Assembly (NCBI GenBank): GCA_002308215.1
Contig: DBVO01000032.1
Span: 6,225 to 15,338, forward strand
Source of the DNA: Christensenella sp. UBA1262
GTDB lineage: Bacteria > Bacillota > Clostridia > Christensenellales > CAG-917
Length of the DNA: 9,114 bases
Direction: 5' to 3'
Part shown: one piece after another, positions 1 to 7,537 of the stretch
Layout of the letters: every line of letters starts with the position of its first letter
How positions within the stretch are numbered: the stretch's first letter is position 1
Notes under the pieces: generated by a model
What the model was told of the DNA's origin: nothing
The model's database searches: none
The model's input: the letters and a program-made list of their open reading frames with translations, nothing else
Translations under genes and position numbers: made by a program

Positions 1-2316
1 CACAAACGTCGTTTGTCGGCTTTGGGCCCAGGCGGTTTGACACGTGATCGTGCGGGTATGGAAGTGCGTGACGTGCATCCAACCCACTATGGTCGTATTT
101 GTCCAATTGAAACTCCAGAAGGTCAAAACATTGGTCTTATCACATCTTTGTCATCATTTGCTAAAGTCAATGAATATGGTTTCATCGAAACTCCATATAG
201 AAAGATTGAAAAGCATTACGATGAGGATGGTAAATATGTTGATTCAACAGTTACAGACGAAGTCATTTATATGGCTGCTGATGAAGAAGACAAATATGTT
301 ATCGCACAAGCTAACGAACCACTTGATGATGACAGCAAATTTGTAAGAAAGCGTGTTAACTGCCGTATTCAAAAGGATATCCGTGAAGTTCCAGCAGAAA
401 GAGCAGACTACATGGATGTAAGCCCAAAACAACTTATTTCTATTGCTACAGCATTGATTCCATTCCTCGAGAACGACGATACAAACCGTGCTCTTATGGG
501 TTCAAACATGCAACGTCAAGCTGTTCCACTTCTTCGTCCAGAAGCACCTATGATTGCAACTGGTGTTGAACACAAGATTGCATACGATAGTGGCGTTTTG
601 AAGATTGCAAAGCGTGATGGTTTTGTTAAATATGTTGATAGTGACAGAGTTCTTGTTGAATGTCCAGATGGAAGCGTAGACGAATATGTCCTTTCAAAGT
701 TCGAACGTTCTAACCAATCTACATGCATTAACCAACACCCAATCGTCAACAAGGGCGACAAAGTGTACGGACCAAAGTATGATGAAAACGGAACACTCGT
801 TCAAGAAGGTACAGTTCTTGCAGATGGCCCAGCTTGTGATCATGGCGAACTCGCACTTGGTAGAAACATGCTCATCGGTTTCATGTCTTGGGAAGGTTAC
901 AACTATGAGGACGCTGTTCTTATTAGTGAAGAACTTGTCAAGGATGACCTCTACACATCAATCCATATTGAAGAGCATGAAATGGAATGCCGTGATACAA
1001 AGCTCGGCGAAGAGCAAATCACAAGAGATATTCCAAACCTCAGCGATGAAGTTCTCAAAAACCTTGATGAAGATGGTATCGTTAAAGTTGGTAGTGAAGT
1101 TGTTGCAGGCGACATCCTCGTCGGTAAAGTCACACCAAAGGGCGAAACAGAACTTACACCTGAAGAAAGATTGCTCCGCGCAATCTTCGGTGAGAAGGCA
1201 AGAGAAGTTCGTGATACATCACTCCGCGTTCCAAACGGTGGCGCAGGTATCGTTGTAGACGTTAAGATCTTCACAAGAAAGAACAAAGACGAACTCAACC
1301 CTGGCGTTAACAAACTCGTGCGCGTATATATTGCTCAGAAGAGAAAAATCTCCGTCGGCGATAAGATGGCTGGTCGTCATGGTAACAAGGGTGTTGTTTC
1401 CCGCGTATTACCAAAAGAAGATATGCCATTCATGGCAGATGGTACTCCACTTCAAATCGTGTTGAACCCACTCGGCGTTCCATCACGTATGAACATCGGA
1501 CAAGTTCTTGAAGTGCACCTTGGCCTCATCGCACATATGCTTGATTGGAAGATTGCAACTCCTGTTTTCGATGGTGCAAACGAGCAAGACATTAAGGGTC
1601 TCTTCCAACAATGCGGACTCGTTAATGAAGATGGCGAAGTTGATGGTAAGATTCAACTTTATGATGGCAGAACAGGTGAGCCATTTGAAAATAGAGCAAC
1701 AGTTGGTTATATGTATTACCTCAAGTTGCATCACCTCGTAGATGATAAGATTCACGCAAGAAGTACAGGTCCTTACAGTCTTGTTACACAACAACCTCTT
1801 GGTGGTAAGGCACAATTTGGTGGACAACGTTTTGGTGAAATGGAAGTTTGGGCACTTGAAGCGTACGGCGCAGCAAATATGCTCCAAGAAATTCTCACAG
1901 TTAAATCAGATGACGTTGTTGGCCGTGTTAAGACTTATGAATCAATCGTCAAAGGCAACAATATCTCCGAACCAGGTATTCCAGAATCCTTCAAAGTTCT
2001 CGTCAAAGAGCTCCAAGCTCTCGGACTTGACGTCAAGGTTCTCACAGAAGAAAGAGACGAAGTCAAACTTCGTGACTACTTCGAGGATGAAATGGACTTT
2101 GAAGCTGCACAAAACCGCAAGCATGAAGAACTCAAAGAAATCGACATCATGGCTGATGAAAATATCTTTGGTGATCTTACAAGTGGCGCAGCAGAGAACA
2201 CCGACAACTTGTTCGACACAGATGATGATGACGAAAATATCTTTGCTTCTCTCACAGAAGGCACAGTTGATATGTCAGACATCTTTGGTACGAACGGCAA
2301 TTCCGATGAGGAATAA
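1..2316 (+). CDS. rpoB: RNA polymerase beta subunit, C-terminal part (5' end outside window)
   Basis: Frame 1 is open from the first base for 771 codons to TAA. It encodes the C-terminal part of the beta subunit, which with beta-prime forms the catalytic core of RNA polymerase. The first residues, HKRRLSALGPGGLTRDRAG, match the end of rifampicin-resistance cluster I; by the E. coli numbering I recall, they begin at His526. Residues equivalent to His526, Arg529, Ser531 and Ile572 (in NIGLI) are the usual sensitive types. The catalytic-centre motif GDKMAGRHGNKG lies at window residues 453-464, with lysines 455 and 463 equivalent to E. coli K1065 and K1073. The segment before it is short, so the large proteobacterial insertion is absent, as expected for Firmicutes. 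GPYSLVTQQPLGGKAQFGGQ and the region after it are intact. From about residue 684 an 88-residue tail, roughly one third Asp/Glu, carries a repeated DENIF motif. A TTG at 13 is not the real start, because coding similarity continues upstream of it. Confidence 0.98.
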   Translation, partial: HKRRLSALGPGGLTRDRAGMEVRDVHPTHYGRICPIETPEGQNIGLITSLSSFAKVNEYGFIETPYRKIEKHYDEDGKYVDSTVTDEVIYMAADEEDKYVIAQANEPLDDDSKFVRKRVNCRIQKDIREVPAERADYMDVSPKQLISIATALIPFLENDDTNRALMGSNMQRQAVPLLRPEAPMIATGVEHKIAYDSGVLKIAKRDGFVKYVDSDRVLVECPDGSVDEYVLSKFERSNQSTCINQHPIVNKGDKVYGPKYDENGTLVQEGTVLADGPACDHGELALGRNMLIGFMSWEGYNYEDAVLISEELVKDDLYTSIHIEEHEMECRDTKLGEEQITRDIPNLSDEVLKNLDEDGIVKVGSEVVAGDILVGKVTPKGETELTPEERLLRAIFGEKAREVRDTSLRVPNGGAGIVVDVKIFTRKNKDELNPGVNKLVRVYIAQKRKISVGDKMAGRHGNKGVVSRVLPKEDMPFMADGTPLQIVLNPLGVPSRMNIGQVLEVHLGLIAHMLDWKIATPVFDGANEQDIKGLFQQCGLVNEDGEVDGKIQLYDGRTGEPFENRATVGYMYYLKLHHLVDDKIHARSTGPYSLVTQQPLGGKAQFGGQRFGEMEVWALEAYGAANMLQEILTVKSDDVVGRVKTYESIVKGNNISEPGIPESFKVLVKELQALGLDVKVLTEERDEVKLRDYFEDEMDFEAAQNRKHEELKEIDIMADENIFGDLTSGAAENTDNLFDTDDDDENIFASLTEGTVDMSDIFGTNGNSDEE
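2155..2262 (+). repeat. Repeated DENIF-type motif in the acidic tail of RpoB
   Basis: Within the rpoB reading frame, DENIFGDLTSG (2155-2187) and DENIFASLTEG (2230-2262) share 8 of 11 residues. Both contain the identical 12-mer GAAAATATCTTT, 75 bp apart. Between them lies a looser copy, DNLFDTD, and just after them SDIFG, giving a series of acidic residues followed by Ile/Leu-Phe. The segment lies beyond the conserved beta core, in a tail that varies in length and sequence among Firmicutes. A peptide-binding or spacer role is only a guess. Confidence 0.75.
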
Positions 2317-2322
2317 GGAGGG
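2315..2322 (+). promoter_or_regulatory. Strong Shine-Dalgarno site for rpoC
   Basis: AAGGAGGG overlaps the rpoB TAA and sits 6 nt before the rpoC ATG at 2329. It fixes that ATG as the start rather than the out-of-frame ATG at 2324. The 12-nt rpoB-rpoC gap implies one transcript. Confidence 0.9.
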
Positions 2323-2328
2323 TATGGT

Positions 2329-5300
2329 ATGTACGAATTAAGTAATTTTGATGCTATACAAATCGGTATCGCTTCTCCAGAAAAGATCAGAGAATGGTCA
2401 TATGGCGAAGTAACCAAACCAGAAACAATTAACTACCGCACTCAAAAACCTGAAAGAGACGGTCTCTTCTGCGAACGTATCTTCGGGCCTACACGTGACT
2501 GGGAATGCCACTGCGGAAGATACAAGAGAATTAGATATAAAGGTATCATCTGCGAAAAGTGCGGTGTTGAAGTTACAAAATCAAAAGTCCGTCGTGAAAG
2601 AATGGGTCACATTGAGCTCGCAACTCCTGTGACACACATTTGGTATCTTAGAGGCGTTCCTTCAAGAATTGCAATTCTTCTTGACGTTTCACCAAAGGAA
2701 CTTGAACAAGTAGTTTACTTTGTAAACTATATTGTCATTGACCCAGGTAATGTTTCAGAAATTTCTAAGAAACAAATCATTACGGACAATGAATACAGAA
2801 ACTTGCTTGAAAAATACTCAGTCAATGATTTTAAAGTTGGTATGGGTGCTGAAGCTGTTAAGGAACTCCTTATGGAAGTTGACCTTGACAAAGACAGCGA
2901 ACAACTCAAGCAAATCATTGCATCATCAGTTGGCCAAAAGAGAATCAAGGCTGTTAAGCGTCTTGAAATCGTCGAAGCATTCCGTCAATCTGGTAACAAG
3001 CCAGAATGGATGGTTATGGATGTACTCCCAGTACTTCCTCCAGAACTTCGTCCAATGGTTCAACTTGATGGTGGCAGATATGCAACAAGCGATTTGAACG
3101 ATTTATATCGTCGTGTTATCAATCGTAACAATCGTCTTAAAAAGCTCAAAGAACTCGGCGCACCTGACATGATCGTTAGAAACGAAAAGCGTATGCTTCA
3201 AGAAGCAGTTGACGCACTCATCGACAATGGTCGTAGAGGCAAAGCTGTATCTGGTGCAGGTAATAGAGATCTCAAGTCATTGACAGGTTATCTCCGTGGT
3301 AAGCAAGGTCGTTTCCGTCAAAACCTTCTTGGTAAGCGTGTTGACTATTCTGGACGTTCAGTTATCGTTGTTGGCCCAGAACTCAAGCTTTATCAATGTG
3401 GTTTGCCAAAGGAAATGGCACTCGAGCTCTTTAAGCCTTTCATCATGAACAAACTTGTTGAGAGAAATCTCTGCCACAATATCAAGAGCGCAAAACGTTT
3501 TGTTGATACAGGTAAAAATCAAGTTTGGGATATCTTGGAAGAAATCATTAAGGATCACCCAGTTCTTTTGAACCGTGCTCCAACGCTCCATAGACTTGGT
3601 ATCCAAGCATTCGAACCAGTGCTCGTTGAAGGTAGAGCAATCAAACTTCACCCACTTGCCTGCGGCGCATTTAACGCAGACTTCGACGGTGACCAAATGG
3701 CTGTTCACGTACCACTTTCTATCGAAGCACAAGCAGAAGCAAGAATCCTTATGCTCTGCACAAACAATATCTTGAAACTTTCAGACGGTAAGCCAATCGT
3801 CGTTCCAACACAAGATATGATCATCGGTTCTTACTATCTTACGATAGTAAAGCCAGGTGCACTTGGCGAAGGCAATTACTATAGTTCATTTGATGAAGCA
3901 ATGATGGCGTATCAAGATCATGATCTTACACTCCAATCACTTTGCTACATCCGTACAAAGTTCACTGACTTTGATGGCAATGAACAAACAAAGCTTTTGC
4001 ATACAACTCTTGGTCGTTGCATCTTCAATAGCAATATTCATCAAGATTATCAATTTGTTGATAGAACTAAAGCAGAAAACCTTGGCGAACTTGAAATTGA
4101 AGGTATCTTGGGTCTCAGAGCAAGCATCGATGAAAAGCAATTTGCAGCTATCGTTGATCTCTTTAGAAATCATGCAAATGATAAGGACGCATACGCACGT
4201 GCGCGTTCAATAGTAAGACGTCAAGACCTTAGTGATGCACAAGTTGCTAAGATCGCTGATGAGATCAAAGCAAGAGGTGACCTTGATATCACAGATAACA
4301 AGAATCATCTCCTTGAGATCAGCAAACTTAGAGAATCAATCCAAAAAGTACTCGGCATGAAAGCTTTGGCTATTGGTAAGAAACAACTTTCACAAATCAT
4401 CGACAACTGCTTCAAGTTCCATGGTGCAACTGAAACAGCAATGATGCTTGATAAAGTTAAAGCTCTTGGTTATAAGTATTCAACAATTGGTGCTATTACA
4501 ACATCAGTCTTCGATATGCACATCCCAGGAGACAAGAAAGAACTTATTCGTCAAGCTGAGGCAGAAGTTGTTAAAGTTGAAAGACTTTATGCACGTGGTG
4601 TTTTCTCAGAAGAAGGACGTTATAAAGAAATCATCAAGATTTGGAAGAACGCACAAGAAAAAGTCGAAGACGAACTCACAAAAGGTCTTGATGACTTCAA
4701 CCCAATTTGGATGATGGCAAATTCTGGTGCTCGTGGTAGTATGGGACAAATTCGTCAGCTCGCTGGTATGCGTGGTCTTATGGCGGATCCATCTGGTAGA
4801 ACAATCGAGTTGCCTGTTCGCTCATCCTTCCGTGAAGGTTTGTCAGTTCTCGAATACTTCATTTCATCTCACGGTGGAAGAAAAGGTCTTGCTGATACAG
4901 CTCTTAAGACAGCTGACTCTGGTTACCTTACAAGACGTCTCGTTGATGTTTCCCACTCAGTTATTGTTCGTGAACAAGATTGCGGCGATACAAAGGGTAC
5001 ATTCATTACAGCTATCCGTGGCGAAATCAATGGTAGAGATAACATTGTTGAGTCTATGGCAGATAGAATTGCTGGCAGATACACAGTTAATGATGTTGTA
5101 AATCCAGAAACAGGCGAAATCCTTATTGAAGCTGATACACTTATTTCAACAGATAAAGCAAAAGAAATCGATAAGGTTTTGACAGAAGCATGGGAAAAGG
5201 CTGGTGCAGATATGCATCATCAACCAGGTGTCCTTATTCGTTCAATCCTTACATGTAAGACAAGAAATGGTGTCTGCGTAAGATGTTATGGTAAGAACAT

Positions 5301-6198
5301 GGCATCAGGTAACCCAGTCAAGATTGGTGAAGCTGTTGGTATTATCGCAGCACAATCCATCGGTGAACCTGGTACTCAGCTTACAATGAGAACCTTCCAC
5401 TCAGGTGGTGTTGCAACAGATGACGATATCACACAAGGTTTGCCACGTGTTGAAGAATTGTTCGAAGCAAGAAAGCCAAAAGGACAAGCTGTCATTACAG
5501 AAGCAGGCGGTGCCGTTCATATTTCAGAAGATCGTCGTGAAATCACAGTTACAGGTCCAGATGGAGATACAAAGGCATACGCAATCCCATACAATGCTAA
5601 CATTCTCGTTGCAGAGGGTGAAATACTTAACGCAGGTGACCCACTTACTCGTGGTTCTATCAACCCACAAGATATGCTTAAGGCAAAGGGTGTTAAGGGC
5701 GTTCAAGAGTATATCGCAAAAGAAGTTCAATCCGCATACCGCACAGCTGGTGTTGAAATCAATGATAAGCACGTCGAAGTCATTGTTAGACAAATGCTCC
5801 GCAAGGTAAGAATTGAAAACCAAGGCGATACAAATATGCTCCCAGGCACACTCGTAGATATCTTCACATACGAAGATGAAAACGAAAAAGCAATCGAAAA
5901 GGGTGGCGAACCAGCAAATGCAAAGCGCACACTTCTTGGTATTACCAAGGCTGCTCTTGCAACAGAGTCATTTCTCTCAGCAGCATCATTCCAAGAGACC
6001 GCAAAAGTTTTGGCCGAAGCTGCAATCAACAACAGAGTTGACCCACTTATCGGTCTTAAGGAAAATGTTATCATCGGTAAACTCATCCCAGCTGGTACTG
6101 GTATGAAGTGCTATAAAAACATAACAACAGTTCCTGCAGAACAACCAAGACAAGAAGAAGTTGAAGTTCCAGTTCTTGAGGACGTTGAAGAAGACTAA
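2329..6198 (+). CDS. rpoC: RNA polymerase beta-prime subunit, complete, with an extra internal segment
   Basis: This gene encodes the largest RNA polymerase subunit, which holds the catalytic magnesium. The N-terminus (IGIASPEKIREWSYGEV, then KPETINYRT) is typical of Firmicutes. The first zinc site is Cys60, Cys62, Cys75 and Cys78. The active-site motif NADFDGDQ has its three aspartates at 451, 453 and 455. SGARGSMGQIRQLAGMRGL is followed by the bridge helix, around HGGRKGLADTALKTADSGY (848-866). The second zinc site is Cys885, Cys976, Cys983 and Cys986. The trigger loop region GEPGTQLTMRTFHSGG (1012-1027) runs straight into DDDITQGLPRVEELFEARKPK, so the proteobacterial trigger-loop insertion is absent. 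All catalytic and metal ligands I could check are present. At 1289 residues it is about 90 longer than the roughly 1199-residue B. subtilis protein; most of the excess lies at about residues 586-676. The stop codon overlaps the metK start. Confidence 0.98.
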   Translation: MYELSNFDAIQIGIASPEKIREWSYGEVTKPETINYRTQKPERDGLFCERIFGPTRDWECHCGRYKRIRYKGIICEKCGVEVTKSKVRRERMGHIELATPVTHIWYLRGVPSRIAILLDVSPKELEQVVYFVNYIVIDPGNVSEISKKQIITDNEYRNLLEKYSVNDFKVGMGAEAVKELLMEVDLDKDSEQLKQIIASSVGQKRIKAVKRLEIVEAFRQSGNKPEWMVMDVLPVLPPELRPMVQLDGGRYATSDLNDLYRRVINRNNRLKKLKELGAPDMIVRNEKRMLQEAVDALIDNGRRGKAVSGAGNRDLKSLTGYLRGKQGRFRQNLLGKRVDYSGRSVIVVGPELKLYQCGLPKEMALELFKPFIMNKLVERNLCHNIKSAKRFVDTGKNQVWDILEEIIKDHPVLLNRAPTLHRLGIQAFEPVLVEGRAIKLHPLACGAFNADFDGDQMAVHVPLSIEAQAEARILMLCTNNILKLSDGKPIVVPTQDMIIGSYYLTIVKPGALGEGNYYSSFDEAMMAYQDHDLTLQSLCYIRTKFTDFDGNEQTKLLHTTLGRCIFNSNIHQDYQFVDRTKAENLGELEIEGILGLRASIDEKQFAAIVDLFRNHANDKDAYARARSIVRRQDLSDAQVAKIADEIKARGDLDITDNKNHLLEISKLRESIQKVLGMKALAIGKKQLSQIIDNCFKFHGATETAMMLDKVKALGYKYSTIGAITTSVFDMHIPGDKKELIRQAEAEVVKVERLYARGVFSEEGRYKEIIKIWKNAQEKVEDELTKGLDDFNPIWMMANSGARGSMGQIRQLAGMRGLMADPSGRTIELPVRSSFREGLSVLEYFISSHGGRKGLADTALKTADSGYLTRRLVDVSHSVIVREQDCGDTKGTFITAIRGEINGRDNIVESMADRIAGRYTVNDVVNPETGEILIEADTLISTDKAKEIDKVLTEAWEKAGADMHHQPGVLIRSILTCKTRNGVCVRCYGKNMASGNPVKIGEAVGIIAAQSIGEPGTQLTMRTFHSGGVATDDDITQGLPRVEELFEARKPKGQAVITEAGGAVHISEDRREITVTGPDGDTKAYAIPYNANILVAEGEILNAGDPLTRGSINPQDMLKAKGVKGVQEYIAKEVQSAYRTAGVEINDKHVEVIVRQMLRKVRIENQGDTNMLPGTLVDIFTYEDENEKAIEKGGEPANAKRTLLGITKAALATESFLSAASFQETAKVLAEAAINNRVDPLIGLKENVIIGKLIPAGTGMKCYKNITTVPAEQPRQEEVEVPVLEDVEED
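4096..4359 (+). other. Extra segment in RpoC between active-site domain and bridge helix
   Basis: These bases encode about residues 590-677 of RpoC; the edges are soft. From the arginine of TTLGR (563) to the cysteine of IIDNC (694) there are 130 residues, where I recall 31 in E. coli and about 62 in B. subtilis. Normal similarity resumes with GKKQLSQIIDNC and MLDKVKALGYKYST. The extra part is highly charged, rich in Ala, Lys, Asp, Arg and Ile, with helix-like spacing and no cysteines. It sits N-terminal to the rim helices of the secondary channel, in the pore/funnel part of the subunit. Codon use looks like the rest of the gene and the frame is unbroken. This could be a lineage-specific insertion; its size rests on remembered comparison sequences, not a computed alignment. 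Confidence 0.65.
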
Positions 6199-6200
6199 TG
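6187..6200 (+). promoter_or_regulatory. rpoC-metK overlap with weak ribosome site (TAATG)
   Basis: The rpoC TAA (6196-6198) and the metK ATG (6198-6200) share one base. The only nearby purine-rich site is GAAGAAG (6187-6193), 4 nt before the ATG, inside the codons for the acidic end of RpoC; a GAGG at 6178-6181 is rather far away. The arrangement suggests metK is translated largely by ribosomes that have just finished rpoC. That coupling is inferred from the layout. Confidence 0.75.
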
Positions 6201-7376
6201 AACAAAAAATTATTTACATCTGAAAGCGTGACCGAAGGTCATCCAGACAAAGTTTGCGATCAAATTGCAGACGCAATCCTCGATGATATATTCACTGAGG
6301 ATGCGTCAGCACGCACCGCAATCGAAGTTTGTGCAACAACTGGTATGGTTATGGTGTTTGGTGAAGTTACAACCGAACATTATGCTGATATACCAACAAT
6401 TGTAAGAGGCGTACTTAAAGACATTGGATACAATGACAGTTCGCTTGGTTTTGATTACAAGACATGTGCTGTAATCTCTTCTATTCAAGAGCAATCTCCT
6501 GATATCGCACAAGGTGTAAACCATGCAAGCGATAGCGATGGTGATGTTTATGATTTAAGAGGTGCAGGCGACCAAGGCATGATGTTTGGTTATGCTTGTG
6601 ATGAAACAGAAGAGCTTATGCCACTTCCTATAACACTTGCACACAAACTTACATCAACTCTTACAGAAGTAAGAAAGAGCGGAGAACTTGAATGGTTGCG
6701 CCCAGATGGAAAAGCTCAAGTTACTGTTGAATATGAAGATGATGTTCCAGTTAGAGTCGACACAGTCGTTGTTAGCTGCCAACACGCAGAATATGTAGAC
6801 AGAGAAGAAATTGAGCGTGAAATTATTGACAAGGTAATAACCAAAGCTATTCCAGAAGAATATCTAGATGATGATACAAAGTTCTATATCAATCCAACAG
6901 GGCGCTTTGTTATAGGTGGCCCAGCAGGCGATAGTGGCCTAACAGGAAGAAAGATCATTGTTGATACATATGGTGGCTTCTGCCCACATGGTGGTGGTTC
7001 ATTCTCAGGCAAGGATCCAACAAAAGTTGATAGATCTGCTTGCTATATGGCAAGATATGTCTGCAAAAACCTTGTCGCAGCAGGTGTATGTAAGAGAGTT
7101 GAACTTCAAGTTGCATATGCTATTGGCATGGCAAATCCAGTTTCAATTCTCGTAGATACATTTGGCACTGGTGTTGTAAGTGACGAAATACTTGCAAAAG
7201 TTGTTAAAGAAGTATTTGACTTTAGACCACTTGCAATTATCAACAATCTTCGCCTTGATAGACCTATCTATAGAGCAACATCCAACTATGGACACTTTGG
7301 TAGAAAAGGTTTTGCATGGGAAGAAACAGATAAAGTCGACGAAGTAAAAGCTACACTTTCAAAGTATAACTTTTGA
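6198..7376 (+). CDS. metK: S-adenosylmethionine synthetase (methionine adenosyltransferase)
   Basis: MetK makes S-adenosylmethionine from methionine and ATP, releasing phosphate and pyrophosphate; it is cytosolic and supplies nearly all methylation reactions. The 392-residue product has the normal family length. Near the N-terminus is FTSESVTEGHPDKVCDQIAD, with the substrate-binding His15, Asp17 and Lys18. The signature GAGDQG is at 122-127 and is followed by MMFGYACDET. NPTGRFVIGGPAGDSGLTGR and the phosphate-binding loop GGGSFSGKD (265-273), followed by KVDRSACYMARY, are intact. The C-terminal HFGR motif is also present. The start is fixed by the standard N-terminus and by the overlap with rpoC. 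Because metK begins inside the rpoC stop codon, it has no leader of its own and must be read from the rpoBC transcript or from an unseen promoter inside rpoC. This is an unusual neighbour for rpoC. Confidence 0.98.
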   Translation: MNKKLFTSESVTEGHPDKVCDQIADAILDDIFTEDASARTAIEVCATTGMVMVFGEVTTEHYADIPTIVRGVLKDIGYNDSSLGFDYKTCAVISSIQEQSPDIAQGVNHASDSDGDVYDLRGAGDQGMMFGYACDETEELMPLPITLAHKLTSTLTEVRKSGELEWLRPDGKAQVTVEYEDDVPVRVDTVVVSCQHAEYVDREEIEREIIDKVITKAIPEEYLDDDTKFYINPTGRFVIGGPAGDSGLTGRKIIVDTYGGFCPHGGGSFSGKDPTKVDRSACYMARYVCKNLVAAGVCKRVELQVAYAIGMANPVSILVDTFGTGVVSDEILAKVVKEVFDFRPLAIINNLRLDRPIYRATSNYGHFGRKGFAWEETDKVDEVKATLSKYNF

Positions 7377-7425
7377 ATAAGCAAACGATAAACGACAGGC
7401 GAAGTATAGCCTGTCGTTTGCTTAT
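7377..7425 (+). terminator. Long hairpin right after metK, terminator-like, with a 7-nt sliding bulge
   Basis: The arm at 7377-7400 pairs with GCCTGTCGTTTGCTTAT (7409-7425) to give 17 base pairs around the 8-nt loop GAAGTATA (7401-7408). The 5' arm has seven extra bases because AAACGAT (7383-7389) is followed by AAACGAC (7390-7396). Either copy can pair, so the bulge can lie anywhere between 7383-7389 and 7389-7395. The position directly after the metK TGA suggests termination or 3'-end protection of the rpoBC-metK message. There is no real run of T after the stem (ATAATGCG follows), so it may be a weak or factor-assisted terminator. Confidence 0.7.
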
Positions 7426-7523
7426 ATAATGCGTAAGACAAAAATAATTTAATTGCACAAAAACAGGTTTTACATGCTTAAATAATGCATATAAACATTT
7501 GAATATGTAATTGTACAAACACA
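7426..7523. repeat. Degenerate direct repeat, period about 56-58 bp, before the helicase gene
   Basis: ATAATGCGTA (7426-7435) recurs as ATAATGCATA (7482-7491), matching 9 of 10. TAATTGCACAAAAACA (7450-7465) recurs as TAATTGTACAAACACA (7508-7523), matching 14 of 16. The offsets are 56 and 58 bp, and the A-rich stretch between the two motifs is only loosely similar. It could be an old tandem duplication or a pair of binding sites around the candidate promoter. The region is AT-rich, so part of the match may be chance. The second copy contains the perfect palindrome TTGTACAA (7511-7518). No gene is seen in the 161 bp between metK and the helicase gene. Confidence 0.45.
7469..7495 (+). promoter_or_regulatory. 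Weak candidate promoter for the RecD2-type helicase gene
   Basis: TTTACA (7469-7474, 5 of 6 to a -35 box) and TATAAA (7490-7495, 5 of 6 to a -10 box) are separated by 15 nt, shorter than the preferred 17. They lie about 43 nt before the helicase ATG and downstream of the hairpin. In such AT-rich DNA, matches of this quality arise easily. Confidence 0.3.
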
Positions 7524-7525
7524 AA

Positions 7526-7530
7526 AAGGA
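7526..7530 (+). promoter_or_regulatory. Ribosome binding site for the helicase gene
   Basis: AAGGA ends 7 nt before the ATG at 7538, a normal spacing. It supports that ATG as the start, and the protein similarity also begins right there (MILEGEIKDIIFRSEETGY). Confidence 0.75.
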
Positions 7531-7537
7531 AAACAAA

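Noticed and set aside
1..18. Possible rifampicin-resistance substitutions in RpoB.
   Set aside because: The visible key positions (His526, Arg529, Ser531 by E. coli numbering) have the usual sensitive residues. The earlier part of the cluster is outside the window, so nothing can be concluded about resistance.
1742..2341. A 199-codon plus-strand frame overlapping the end of rpoB.
   Set aside because: It is an out-of-frame reading of conserved rpoB sequence, rich in Ser, Lys, Gln and Thr, with no recognisable motifs. Conservation of the rpoB frame explains the region.
4021..4398. Intein or mobile insertion inside rpoC.
   Set aside because: The extra segment is far too short for an intein, has no starting Cys/Ser with a terminal His-Asn, and shows no direct or inverted terminal repeats or change in codon use.
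5727..6086. A 119-codon minus-strand frame within the end of rpoC, and similar ones at 951-1313 and 2076-2417.
   Set aside because: All are antisense shadows of highly conserved coding sequence, kept open by its codon bias. They show no motifs or separate start signals.
7425..7430. A perfect TATAAT -10 hexamer.
   Set aside because: The bases 17 nt upstream (AAGTAT) do not resemble a -35 box, there is no extended TG element, and the hexamer overlaps the base of the hairpin. I treat it as chance in AT-rich sequence.
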